From Planctomycetia bacterium (GTDB lineage: Bacteria > Planctomycetota > Phycisphaerae > UBA1845 > UTPLA1): a stretch of 64,000 nucleotides of DNA. The stretch lies in the NCBI GenBank assembly GCA_015200345.1, contig CP054187.1, positions 2,960,470 to 3,024,469 of the forward strand, in the 5' to 3' direction. Numbering within the stretch: position 1 is the stretch's first letter; every line of letters begins with the position of its first letter. The notes beneath the pieces are model-generated. The model searched no databases. It saw only the letters and a list, made by a program, of their open reading frames with translations, and had not been told where the DNA came from. This document shows, piece after piece, positions 33,306-42,133 of the stretch. A program made the translations under genes and the position numbers.

Positions 33306-33833
33306 TCAAACCACGCAGACGCAATCGACTTCCAGCAGCGCGCCGGGGACGACGAAATCCAGCACAACCACGGTGCTTCGCGCCGGGCGCGGTTCGGGGA
33401 AGATCGTCATATACACTTCGTTGAACTTCGCGAAGTCTTCATACTTCTTCAGGAAGCAGGTGCACTTGAGGACTTTGTCCAGGCTCGAACCGGCTGCTTC
33501 GACCGACGCCTTCAGATTCTCCAGGGTTCGCCGCGCCTGCGATTCGAAGTCCGCATCCAACGCCGACTTGCCGTCTTTCTGATACGTCCCGACGCAGCCG
33601 GCCACGAACACGAATCGACCCGACTGCATCGCGCGCGAATAGGCCTTGCTCGGGCTGCCGGGCACGGCGCGGCGGTCGGGGCGATTCACTTTCCCATCCT
33701 TGGTTTGCGGGTCATCGGCGAGTGCCGTTTGTGTGACGATGCCCGATGCGCCGGCCGCCGCGGCGCCGGTCACGATCGCCAGCTTGCCGGTGTTGCTCAA
33801 GAATCGGCGACGTGTGCTTCGGTTGGTTGCCAT
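33306..33833 (-). CDS. Tat-exported RidA/YjgF-family protein
   Basis: 175 residues. The start at 33833 is chosen for GGAGG 8 nt upstream and because it begins a twin-arginine signal, STRRRFLSNTGKL, followed by a hydrophobic stretch to about residue 40. The mature part is a complete RidA domain with QARRTLENLKASVEAAGSSLDKV and the conserved Arg in PARSTVVV that binds the imine/carboxylate substrate. RidA normally clears reactive enamines in the cytoplasm, so Tat export is notable. It could act on periplasmic amine-derived intermediates (inference). Confidence 0.85.
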   Translation of the reverse strand: MATNRSTRRRFLSNTGKLAIVTGAAAAGASGIVTQTALADDPQTKDGKVNRPDRRAVPGSPSKAYSRAMQSGRFVFVAGCVGTYQKDGKSALDADFESQARRTLENLKASVEAAGSSLDKVLKCTCFLKKYEDFAKFNEVYMTIFPEPRPARSTVVVLDFVVPGALLEVDCVCVV

Positions 33834-33993
33834 CTGACGTTCCTCCTTACTCGTTTCTCGCTCGATTGCGTTCGTACGCCGCTGATTCGCATGAATCATC
33901 GCCGGCCCCTACAATACTCACGAAACAACGACGCCGATCGTCGGTAGACCCGAAACCACAACACGATACCACACCCGGAAACGACACCCCGCC

Positions 33994-35817
33994 ATGCTGC
34001 TACGAAACGTCGCCATCATTGCTCACGTCGACCACGGCAAAACGTCCCTGGTGGACTGCCTCCTGCGGCAGACCGGCATCTTTCGCGAGGGCACGGCCAC
34101 GCAGGACCTCATCCTGGACTCCAACCCGCAGGAACGCGAGCGCGGCATCACCATTTTCGCAAAGAACTGTGCGATCCGCTACAAGGATTTCAAGATCAAC
34201 CTGATCGACACGCCGGGCCACGCCGATTTTGGCGGTGAAGTCGAGCGCGTGTTGAAGATGGCCGACGGCGTGCTGCTGCTCGTCGATGCGTTCGAAGGCC
34301 CGATGCCGCAGACGCGCTTCGTGCTGAAGAAGGCGTTTGAGTACCACCTCAAGCCGATCGTGGTGATTAACAAAATCGACCGGCCCGATGCGCGCATCAA
34401 AGAGGTTGTTGACGAAGTGCATGACCTGTTCATTGAGCTGGGCGCGAACGAGGAGTGCCTCGAATGGCCGATTCTTTATACCAGCGCCAAGCTCGGCTTT
34501 GCGCGGACATCGCCGACCGATACCAACACCGACATCCGACCCTTGTTGGATGAGATGGTCAAATCCGTGCCCGCGCCGCAGGTCTCGGTAGAAGAGCCGT
34601 TGCAGATGCTCGTCGCCTCGCTGGACTACAGCGACTACGTCGGGCGCATCGCCATCGGCCGCATCTTCAGTGGTTCGATCAAAACCGGTCAGCGCATCGT
34701 GCGGATCAGCCGCGACGGCCACCATTGCGGCGAGACGGTGGACACGGTGTTCATCTTCGACGGCCTGGGTCGAAAGAAAGTCGATTGCGCGGCGGCCGGC
34801 GAGATCGTCGCGCTGACGGGTCTGGCCGAAATCGGAATCGGCGACACGGTGGCCGATCCGGACAATCCGCAGCCGCTGCCGACGATTCCGGTCGACGAAC
34901 CGACGCTGACCATGGTGTTCTCGATCAACACGTCGCCGTTCGCCGGGCGCGAGGGGAAGTTCCTCACGACGCGGCACATCCGCGATCGGCTGATGAAGGA
35001 ATTGCAGCACAACGTCGCGCTTCGCGTGGAAGACATGCCGCAGAAGGACAGTTTCCGCGTCTCCGGGCGCGGCTTGCTGCACCTGGGCGTGTTGATCGAA
35101 TCGATGCGGCGCGAGGGATTTGAGTTGATGGTGGGCAAACCGAAGGTGATCTACCGAGAAATCGCCGGGAAGAAATGCGAGCCGATCGAGTACCTCGTGG
35201 TCGATGTTCCCGCCAATGCAGCCGGCGCGGTGATCGAGCTGGTCGGCGGCCGCCGCGGTGAGATGATGAAAATGGAGACAAAGGATGCCCAGGCGCACCT
35301 GGAGTTCACGATCCCCGCGCGCGGGCTGATCGGCCTGCGCACGCGCATGCTGAACGCGACGCGCGGCGAAGCGATCATGCATCATTCGTTCTACGAGTAC
35401 GAGCACTTGCGCGGGGCGATTCCTGTGCGGCACGTCGGCGTGATGGTGGCGACGGAGACCGGCCGCGTGACGGCCTACGCGCTGGAGGCGCTGGCCGACC
35501 GCGGGACGATGTTCGTATCGCCCGGCGACGAGGTGTACAAGGGGCAGGTGGTCGGCGAGCACTGCAAAGACGAGGACATCGAGGTCAACGTGGCCCGGCT
35601 GAAGAAGCTGACCAACATGCGCGCCGCGGGGGCTGACAAGACGGTCGTGCTGAAACCGCCGCGACAGATGGCGCTGGAGGCGATGCTGGAGTACATCGAA
35701 GAGGATGAATGGGTGGAGGTGACGCCCGGCGCCTGCCGGATGCGGAAGAAGCTGCTCGACCCGACTGATCGCAAGCGCGCCGGGCGTGAAGCGATGGCGG
35801 TGGAATCTGAAATGTGA
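33994..35817 (+). CDS. typA: Translational GTPase TypA/BipA
   Basis: 607 residues, the usual length. G-domain motifs are [13 protein letters not shown] (switch I), DTPGH and NKIDRPDAR. The domain-II beta barrel, EF-G-like domains III and V, and the TypA-specific C-terminal domain ([14 protein letters not shown]-type segment, here [18 protein letters not shown]) follow. TypA binds the 70S ribosome and is needed for growth under cold and other stress. The acetyltransferase gene starts 6 bp downstream and is probably co-transcribed. Confidence 0.95.
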   Translation: MLLRNVAIIAHVDHGKTSLVDCLLRQTGIFREGTATQDLILDSNPQERERGITIFAKNCAIRYKDFKINLIDTPGHADFGGEVERVLKMADGVLLLVDAFEGPMPQTRFVLKKAFEYHLKPIVVINKIDRPDARIKEVVDEVHDLFIELGANEECLEWPILYTSAKLGFARTSPTDTNTDIRPLLDEMVKSVPAPQVSVEEPLQMLVASLDYSDYVGRIAIGRIFSGSIKTGQRIVRISRDGHHCGETVDTVFIFDGLGRKKVDCAAAGEIVALTGLAEIGIGDTVADPDNPQPLPTIPVDEPTLTMVFSINTSPFAGREGKFLTTRHIRDRLMKELQHNVALRVEDMPQKDSFRVSGRGLLHLGVLIESMRREGFELMVGKPKVIYREIAGKKCEPIEYLVVDVPANAAGAVIELVGGRRGEMMKMETKDAQAHLEFTIPARGLIGLRTRMLNATRGEAIMHHSFYEYEHLRGAIPVRHVGVMVATETGRVTAYALEALADRGTMFVSPGDEVYKGQVVGEHCKDEDIEVNVARLKKLTNMRAAGADKTVVLKPPRQMALEAMLEYIEEDEWVEVTPGACRMRKKLLDPTDRKRAGREAMAVESEM

Positions 35818-35823
35818 CGCGCG

Positions 35824-36627
35824 ATGAACGAATCAGGCGAAGTTATTTCTGCCGTGCGGCGCTCCGATCGGGCGCTGGTGGAGCAATTGAGCGATTGGGA
35901 GTCGCTGGAGTTCGGCGTGGCGCACACGTCGAGCCGGCATCCGGCGCTGGCGAGCGCGAACCAGTTGCGCGAGGTGTGGCTGGCGGAGGTTACGGCCGAG
36001 TCGGCATACGAACGCGCCGAGGCGTATTACGCCGAGCGCGCGCTGACGTGCCGCTTGTGGACGCCGGCATCGGGCCAGGCGCCGGAGCCGGTGGAGCGGC
36101 TGCTGCTTTCGCACGGTTGGCGCTGCATGGACCGGGCTGCCATGTATCTGACAACGATGGACGCGCTGACCGATGCGATGCCTCCTGCGATTCGCGTATT
36201 GCCGGCGCGGGCCATGCCGAAGGCGTTTCGGCAGACGTTCGCGGCGGAAGGCGCCGCGGCCAACGCGGATCCGGCCTTTGCCGGCGCGGCGGCCGACGCC
36301 CAGGCCGAAGCGGCCATCGACCGGCTGAATGATTCCAATCACGACGCATTCGTTGCGATGCTCGATGGAGTTGCCGCCGGGCGGATCAGTTACTTGCAGG
36401 CAGGCGATATCGCGCGGCTGGACGACCTCACCGTGCTGCGCGCGTTTCGCGGGCGCGGCGTCGGCGGCGCGCTGGTGTCGCATGTCCTGCACCTCGCCAA
36501 ACGCCTGCTTCCCAAGATCCTTGTCGCGACGGCGCCCGCCGACTGTCCCGAGCGAATTGGATTCCTGCGCGGATGGGGGTTCGAACTCGGCGGCGTCGTG
36601 CGGGACTTCGTCCGACCGGCCGGCTGA
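35824..36627 (+). CDS. GNAT-family N-acetyltransferase
   Basis: 267 residues. The recognisable acetyl-CoA-binding motif A lies in the C-terminal half: LDDLTVLRAFRGRGVGGALVSHVL (RGxGxG/A), followed by ATAPADCPERIGFLRGWGFELGG. The N-terminal 150 residues are less conserved and could be a degenerate second GNAT fold. The substrate is unknown. It lies 6 bp after typA, so co-expression is likely. Confidence 0.77.
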   Translation: MNESGEVISAVRRSDRALVEQLSDWESLEFGVAHTSSRHPALASANQLREVWLAEVTAESAYERAEAYYAERALTCRLWTPASGQAPEPVERLLLSHGWRCMDRAAMYLTTMDALTDAMPPAIRVLPARAMPKAFRQTFAAEGAAANADPAFAGAAADAQAEAAIDRLNDSNHDAFVAMLDGVAAGRISYLQAGDIARLDDLTVLRAFRGRGVGGALVSHVLHLAKRLLPKILVATAPADCPERIGFLRGWGFELGGVVRDFVRPAG

Positions 36628-36633
36628 TGTGGC

Positions 36634-36662
36634 CAACGAGTCGACTGCGCAAGCGATCGGAC
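36634..36662. repeat. GCAATCGG-type short repeat, partial copy 3
   Basis: CAACGAGTCGACTGCGCAAG followed by CGATCGGA aligns with the left part of copy 1 (31902-31932). It lies just after the acetyltransferase stop. Confidence 0.4.
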
Positions 36663-36786
36663 ACGATGGCGCGGGAGGATCCGATGTGTCACGCAGCATC
36701 GCACCGGCGGCTCGGGTCGACGGCTCGAGTCGCTGGCTCATCGGGGTCTTGATGAACCACCGCCTCGCCGTACGATGCTTGGCGGC

Positions 36787-38217
36787 ATGATTTCGTTCTC
36801 TCCCGACAGCATCGTCTTCACGCGGCGCTATCGCCAAGCCGTCTTCGCACTGCTGCTGATTGTGAATGCGATGGTGTGGGTTCTCCCCAGCAACGTGGCC
36901 GAGCAATTCGCGCGCGAGCAGCCGGTGTTGCTGGGCCGCTACTCGCGCACGCATGTCGCCTGGTTGATCGGCATGGCGATCCTCACACCGATGATCCTGT
37001 TTCCGGCGTTCGCCACGTCGCCCGCGATGCTCCGGCGCCGCGTCTTCGCCGTTTTCAGCGCGGCCATCGCCGCCACGCTGGCCCTGCTGGCGATCAACGT
37101 CGGCCTGTATTTCGTCACCGATTACCCTTACGTCGCGGGGGATCACGTCTATCACCGTCCGCCGAACGCGCGCTATCACTCTGTCTACGAAGACCGGCCC
37201 GAACCGGGACAGGCCTATCCGGTTATTCGGCCGGGCTTCGGGCGCGTCGAATGCACGCTCACGTTCGACGCCAACGGTTACCGCAATCGCGCCGTTCCGG
37301 ATCAATGCGACATCGTGACGGTCGGCGATTCCTTTACCGAGGGCAGCCGCGTCACCGATGGCGACGAGTGGCCGGCGCGCTTGGCTGTCTTGACGAATCA
37401 GAGCGTCTATAACCTGGGGTTGTCCGGTTACGGGCTGCCGGAGTACGTCGCTGCGGTGAAGGCTTATGGGTTGACGCTCAAGCCACGCATCGTCGTGTGC
37501 ATGTTGTACGAGGGGAACGACTTTCGTTCGACGACGACGCAGGCCCAGCGGGGCGTGACCTGGTTGCAGGTTCTGAAGGCGTCCCCCCTGCTGATGCGGC
37601 TGAATGACGCCCTCCTTCGCGGGCTGGGTCCGATCGGCTCGCAATCGGCCGCGCAGCGACTGCCGATGCTTGCCTGGCAGCCGATGGCGCTGCCGGAGGG
37701 GCCGGCGGCGCGCTATTACGCCTTTGCGCCAAAGCAGTTGCTCGAGCTGTACGCGGAAGGAGAGGAGTTCCGGGGCAGCGGCGCGTGGTTCGCATCCAAG
37801 GGACTGCTGAAGGAACTGGATCGCGCGTGCCGAGAAGCCGGCGCGACGCTGGTGGTGGCATACGCTCCGTCCAAGGCACATGTAGTGTTTCCGCCTGCCG
37901 CCGATCGTCTGCCGGGAAACGACGTCCTCGCATTTTGTCGTTTGCGGTACAACAAGGCGCTGCCGCCGGCGGATCAGATTTGTCGCGCGATCGCCGCCGG
38001 GTTAGGCCGGCGTGAGTCCGTCATCTCGCAATGGTGCCGACAGGAGTCGATTCCATTCGTCTCACTCACTTCGGCGCTTCGCGAGGCGTGCATGGGGGGG
38101 CGACCGTGCTATTACACCTACGATCAGCACTGGTCGCCGATCGGCCACGAAATCGCGGCGAAGGTGATCAGCGCGAGTCTCAACAAGTCCACTCTTGCGC
38201 ACGTTGAGGGGCGCTGA
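36787..38217 (+). CDS. Membrane-anchored SGNH-hydrolase-like protein
   Basis: 476 residues from the ATG at 36787 (an ATG at 36775 is possible). Three membrane segments (about residues 15-115) come first. The SGNH domain has VTVGDSFTEG with the nucleophile Ser, NLGLSGYG, YEGNDFR with the oxyanion Asn, and the catalytic YDQHWSPIGH (Asp and His). This set is typical of AlgX/AlgJ-like sugar O-acetyl handling proteins and GDSL esterases. A role in decorating an exported polysaccharide is plausible given the GT2 genes in the window, but there is no direct link. Confidence 0.78.
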   Translation: MISFSPDSIVFTRRYRQAVFALLLIVNAMVWVLPSNVAEQFAREQPVLLGRYSRTHVAWLIGMAILTPMILFPAFATSPAMLRRRVFAVFSAAIAATLALLAINVGLYFVTDYPYVAGDHVYHRPPNARYHSVYEDRPEPGQAYPVIRPGFGRVECTLTFDANGYRNRAVPDQCDIVTVGDSFTEGSRVTDGDEWPARLAVLTNQSVYNLGLSGYGLPEYVAAVKAYGLTLKPRIVVCMLYEGNDFRSTTTQAQRGVTWLQVLKASPLLMRLNDALLRGLGPIGSQSAAQRLPMLAWQPMALPEGPAARYYAFAPKQLLELYAEGEEFRGSGAWFASKGLLKELDRACREAGATLVVAYAPSKAHVVFPPAADRLPGNDVLAFCRLRYNKALPPADQICRAIAAGLGRRESVISQWCRQESIPFVSLTSALREACMGGRPCYYTYDQHWSPIGHEIAAKVISASLNKSTLAHVEGR

Positions 38218-38221
38218 AAAC

Positions 38222-38254
38222 GAAAACGCCCCGGCGGCGGCAACACACCGGGGC
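38222..38254 (-). terminator. Possible terminator of the PepSY-domain gene
   Basis: GCCCCGG (38228-38234) and CCGGGGC (38248-38254) form a 7-bp stem. On the minus strand it is followed by GTTTTCGTTTTC. It serves the minus-strand gene at 38440-39063, with the repeat copy C lying between. Confidence 0.4.
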
Positions 38255-38274
38255 AACCAAGGATCGGCTCTACA

Positions 38275-38404
38275 AGCTGTTTCAAAACCCCCTCTCCCTT
38301 CCAGGGAGAGGATTGGGGTGAGGGTGAATCAATTTCGTCTGAACCACATTTCCCCCTCACCCGACCTCTCCCCCAAGGGGAAGAGGAGTTTTGAAATCGG
38401 TTCC
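38275..38404. repeat. Palindromic interspersed repeat, copy C
   Basis: The ends are CAAGCTGTTTCAAAAC and GTTTTGAAATCGGTTC. Inside are two CCTCTCCC...GGGAGAGG-type palindromes, GGTGAGGGTGAATCA and CCCCCTCACCCGACC around a central TTCGTCTGAACCACA. It matches copy D (59402-59537) over its whole length and copy A in inverse orientation. Confidence 0.8.
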
Positions 38405-38439
38405 GGCCGATCCAACCGTGCGAAGGCTTGAATTCCCCG

Positions 38440-39063
38440 TTAGGGCTTCTTGGGGGCATCTTTTTTCGTGCCGTCGTGATGAGTGGGCGCGGCATGGTGT
38501 TCTCCTGCGTTGCCGACCAGCTCGCGCGTTTTGGTCACTTTGCCGGTCTTGCCGTCCACGATCACGTCATAGGCCTTGTCCGCCGCAACGCATTGCACAT
38601 CGAATGCCAATGCGCCTTGCTTTTCGGCTCGAGTTCGAGCCATCACCGCAATGCCTTTGGTGCTGGCCTGTGCGGTTTCAATTGCCTTGACCAATTCGAT
38701 CTTATTGGTGTCCATCAGCTTGACCAGTTCGTGGGTCGCGCCGTGCGCCTTGGCATCCACCGCGGCGACCGCCTTGCCGGCCTTGCCGGTCTTCACGTCG
38801 ATCGGAACCTCCATGCACTTTTCATTGGCGCTGCACCGTACCGTCACCATCAACTCGTTGCCCTTCAGCCAGGCACGGGCTTCGACGGCTTTGCCCTTCG
38901 ACGCGGCTTGAGCCGTCTGAATGGCGTTGGCCAATGTCAGCTTGTGGCTTTCCAGCGCTTTGCCGACCTTCTGCGGTTCGGTCTCCCCGGCTACCAGCAC
39001 CGCCGATGAGAACAACACACCGACGATTGTCGTGGCTGCCCGAATGTTCGTGCTACGAGTCAT
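38440..39063 (-). CDS. Exported protein with two PepSY-like domains
   Basis: 207 residues. The ATG at 39063 is preferred: AAGGAG (39071-39076) is 7 nt from it but only 1 nt from the ATG at 39069. A signal peptide (to about residue 27) is followed by two similar halves, each with a helix of the KLTLANAIQTAQAASKGKAVEARA type and a strand ending IDVKTGKAGK or VDGKTGKVTK. That is the PepSY pattern, found in protease inhibitors and in redox and metal-linked envelope proteins. The C-terminus is His/Lys/Pro-rich. Confidence 0.75.
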   Translation of the reverse strand: MTRSTNIRAATTIVGVLFSSAVLVAGETEPQKVGKALESHKLTLANAIQTAQAASKGKAVEARAWLKGNELMVTVRCSANEKCMEVPIDVKTGKAGKAVAAVDAKAHGATHELVKLMDTNKIELVKAIETAQASTKGIAVMARTRAEKQGALAFDVQCVAADKAYDVIVDGKTGKVTKTRELVGNAGEHHAAPTHHDGTKKDAPKKP

Positions 39064-39332
39064 AGACATTCTCCTTGAAACCAGCTACGGTGCCGATCTG
39101 GTCCGGCAACACACCGAACCCGGCGCCGTGTTCATCAGATTCCTTTAACGCTCGACCGGATGGTCTGTGTTCAAACTAAATGGTTGGCACGACGAGATGA
39201 CGGTTTTGTCGCCGGTGCGCGATCGGCGCGGAGGCTTCGCCATGCACTGTACTTATGGATGGAATCGCCTCGGCTGATTCCTGCCGGGCGATACATGGAT
39301 GTTACAGGCGGGATGTGATCGGACACCCGACG

Positions 39333-40616
39333 TTACGGTTCCGGATTCTCGTACCAGATAACCGCGTCCGCAGCAGGCGTCGCACCCTGAAGCGCCGCGA
39401 CGACATCGGGCCGGCCGTCGCCATCGAAATCCCCGACTGCGATGCGAATCGCGTTGACCGTCAGGTCGCGCAGATTGTTCTCCACCCAGCCGACCGATTG
39501 CGCCTGGCCCGGCGTCGGCACGAACCATCGCAGCGTGCCGGCGATCTGCGTGCTGACGAGGATGTCCGGCTGCGCGTTGTTGTCGACGTTCGCCGTCTGC
39601 AGGTCCGTCGGCGTGTTGGATGTGTACATCGTTACCTGAAAGCCGCTCCAGTTGGTGGTTGCGTCCGTGGGTCGCTGATACCAGCCGACGATCCGGCCGG
39701 TCGGATTGATGACGACGACGTCGCTTCGGCCGTCGACGTTCAGATCGGCCGTGATAACCCGCGTGCTGGCGGGGAGATTGCCGACGGTGTGCTTGGTCCA
39801 GGTTCCGGCGACGGGGTCGGTGGGATTGGCAAACCAGGCGATGCGCGCTGCCGATTCGCCCGGTGCGGTGGAAATGACATCGAGGCGGCTGTCGTTGTTG
39901 AAGTTATCCAGCGCGATACCCGTCGCGGTGGTGCGGCCGGTCGCGGCGATATCGACACGTGTCCAGCCTGTGCCGTCGGCGATGTTGGCGGCCGGGCTGC
40001 GGAACCAGCTCACGCGGCCGGGTGTTTCGTTGCAGGCGACGATGTCCGGACCGGCGGCGTCGTCGATCTCGCCGATGGCGACGTCGTTCCACTGTCCGAA
40101 CGCGGCGTCGTCGGATTGCGCGATGACGCTTTGCGACCAGCCGGCTTCGCTCCGCGCGTCGGCCCCGCTATGGAGGTAGACGAGCCGCCCGTTGCAGGCC
40201 GCCACCACATCACGCCGCCCGTCGCCGTCGAGATCGGCGATGGCCAGCGCGCGGATCACGGCGAGATCGGCACCATTGCCAATGCGCACCGCGGTGAAAC
40301 TCTCCACGTCGTCCTGAAAGAAGATGAACACAGCCGCTTCGGCCGCAGCCGTTCCTTGATAGCCGACGGCAACATCAAGGCGACTGTCGTTATCAAAGTC
40401 GAACACGCCGATGGCGCTGGGCCGCGTCGCGGCGCCGGTGTTCACGGTTCGCGGCGTCCAGGCCGTCGTCTTTGGAAACCCCGAGCCGCCGCCCGGCAGG
40501 CTGAAACAGGACGTGCCCAGGCACGACGCCGTGCCGGTCAGCGCGAGAATCACGTATCCGATAAACGATCGCTGCCTTTGATTGCTTGCTCCCACCGCCT
40601 GATTGATGCGCCGCAT
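39333..40616 (-). CDS. FG-GAP/VCBS-repeat lipoprotein
   Basis: 427 residues. A signal peptide precedes cysteines in TASCLGTSC-F, one of which may be lipidated. The rest is a run of FG-GAP-like calcium-binding repeats: VFDFDNDSRLDVAVGY, IADLDGDGRRDVVAAC, NFNNDSRLDVIS, DLNVDGRSDVVVI and a final VGDFDGDGRPDVVAAL. These form an integrin-alpha-like beta propeller. Such secreted proteins are abundant in planctomycetes and have no assigned reaction. The gene diverges from serS. Confidence 0.83.
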   Translation of the reverse strand: MRRINQAVGASNQRQRSFIGYVILALTGTASCLGTSCFSLPGGGSGFPKTTAWTPRTVNTGAATRPSAIGVFDFDNDSRLDVAVGYQGTAAAEAAVFIFFQDDVESFTAVRIGNGADLAVIRALAIADLDGDGRRDVVAACNGRLVYLHSGADARSEAGWSQSVIAQSDDAAFGQWNDVAIGEIDDAAGPDIVACNETPGRVSWFRSPAANIADGTGWTRVDIAATGRTTATGIALDNFNNDSRLDVISTAPGESAARIAWFANPTDPVAGTWTKHTVGNLPASTRVITADLNVDGRSDVVVINPTGRIVGWYQRPTDATTNWSGFQVTMYTSNTPTDLQTANVDNNAQPDILVSTQIAGTLRWFVPTPGQAQSVGWVENNLRDLTVNAIRIAVGDFDGDGRPDVVAALQGATPAADAVIWYENPEP

Positions 40617-40782
40617 GGATACCGCCTTGTGATTGTCCTTGGCGCGAAGGCTCTGCCGCCGGCCGCGCCGTTGCAGCAGTATACCCGCTTTGCCGACGTC
40701 GGCTGCTTTGCTCCGCTCCCTTTTTGCGTATCATGGTGACGACGTTTTTTTCCGGCACCCAGTGAATCGGAGCGCCTCCTTC

Positions 40783-42111
40783 ATGCTCGATATCAAGTTC
40801 ATTCGTGATAACCTCGACGCGGTCCGCCAGGCCGCCCGGAACAAGAACATCCAGTGCGATCTGGACCGGCTCATCGCCGTCGATGACCGCCGCCGAGCGC
40901 TCCAGACCGAGGCGGACAACCTGCGAAACCAGAGCAACGAGCTGTCCAGCCAGGTCGGGCTGTACAAAAACCCCAAGAGCAAGTGGTTCCAGGAGGCGCT
41001 GGCGAAGGGCGCGACGGCCGAGCAGTTGCAGGCAGAGGGGGAGAAGATTCAGGCGCAGTCGGCCGTGATCAAGCAGCGTATCAAGGAGCTGGAGGAGGAG
41101 GCGCGAACGGTCGGAGAGGAGTTCCGCGCATTGATGCTGACCGTGCCGCAGGTGCCGTCAGCCAGGACGCCGATCGGCCGGGACGCGGAGGAGAACGTGG
41201 AGGTGCGGCGTGTCGGCACGCCGCGAACGTTTGAGTTCGAGCCGAAGGATCATGTGAAACTTGGCGAGGCGCTGGGCATCCTCGACATCGAGCGCGGCGT
41301 GAAGCTGGCCGGCACGCGGAATTACCTGCTGCGCGGCGCGGGCTGCCTGTTGCACCATGCCGTCCTGCGGCTGGCGATGGATACAATTGTCTCGCGCGGC
41401 TTCGAGCCACTGACCGTGCCCATTCTCGTCAACGACGCCCAGATGTACGGCACCGGCTACTACCCCGGCGGGGAGGAGCAGGCCTATCGCTGCGAGCGCG
41501 ACGGCAAATCGCTCGTTGGCACGGCCGAGGTCTCGTTGACGGCGATGTACGGCGATGAAATTCTCGACGAGGCGATGCTGCCGGTGAAGCTGGCGGCGGT
41601 CAGCACGTGCTTTCGGCGCGAGGCCGGTGCGGCCGGCAAAGACACCTACGGCATCTATCGCATTCACTTTTTCGACAAGGTGGAGCAGGTGGTCTTGTGC
41701 CGCGCCGATGACGCCGAGAGTGAGAAACATCATCACGAGATCATCGCCAACGCCGAGGCCGTGTTGACCGCGCTGGAGCTGCCGTATCGCGTGATGATGG
41801 TCTGCACCGGTGACATGGGCCAGGGCAAGGTGGAGATGTACGATATCGAGACGTGGATGCCCTCGCGCAACGGCTACGGCGAGACGCACTCGGCCAGCCG
41901 CTTCGGCGAGTTCCAGGCCCGGCGGCTGAATCTTCGCTATCGCGGAGGAGACAAAAAGACCTATTTCTGCCACACGCTGAACAACACGGTCATCGCCAGC
42001 CCGCGAATTCTCATTCCCATCCTTGAGCAGTACCAGAACGCCGACGGCAGCGTGACCGTGCCGAAAGTCCTTCGGCCGTACATGGGTGGCATGGAGCGAA
42101 TCGGGCCTTAA
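40783..42111 (+). CDS. serS: Serine--tRNA ligase
   Basis: 442 residues from the ATG at 40783 (the frame is open from 40633, but the extra residues do not fit the family). The N-terminal tRNA-binding coiled coil spans about residues 25-110. Class II motifs follow: VSTCFRREAGAAGKDTYGIYRIHFF (motif 2) and SASRFGEFQARRLNLRYR (motif 3). The TAEVSLTAMY stretch is the serine-binding TxE region. It charges tRNA-Ser (and tRNA-Sec where present). A tRNA-Ser(UGA) gene lies at 58.2 kb. Confidence 0.93.
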   Translation: MLDIKFIRDNLDAVRQAARNKNIQCDLDRLIAVDDRRRALQTEADNLRNQSNELSSQVGLYKNPKSKWFQEALAKGATAEQLQAEGEKIQAQSAVIKQRIKELEEEARTVGEEFRALMLTVPQVPSARTPIGRDAEENVEVRRVGTPRTFEFEPKDHVKLGEALGILDIERGVKLAGTRNYLLRGAGCLLHHAVLRLAMDTIVSRGFEPLTVPILVNDAQMYGTGYYPGGEEQAYRCERDGKSLVGTAEVSLTAMYGDEILDEAMLPVKLAAVSTCFRREAGAAGKDTYGIYRIHFFDKVEQVVLCRADDAESEKHHHEIIANAEAVLTALELPYRVMMVCTGDMGQGKVEMYDIETWMPSRNGYGETHSASRFGEFQARRLNLRYRGGDKKTYFCHTLNNTVIASPRILIPILEQYQNADGSVTVPKVLRPYMGGMERIGP

Positions 42112-42133
42112 ACGGTTGCGGCGTCGCGCGTCG

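Noticed and set aside
35833-37881. Minus-strand frame of 682 codons opposite the acetyltransferase and SGNH genes
   Set aside because: The opposite strand holds two genes with recognisable catalytic motifs; this frame has none.
39229-39265. Eleven-codon frame (MHCTYGWNRLG) behind a GGAGG at the right distance, considered as a leader peptide
   Set aside because: No gene lies downstream on the plus strand that it could regulate, and a frame this short with one SD-like match is expected by chance.
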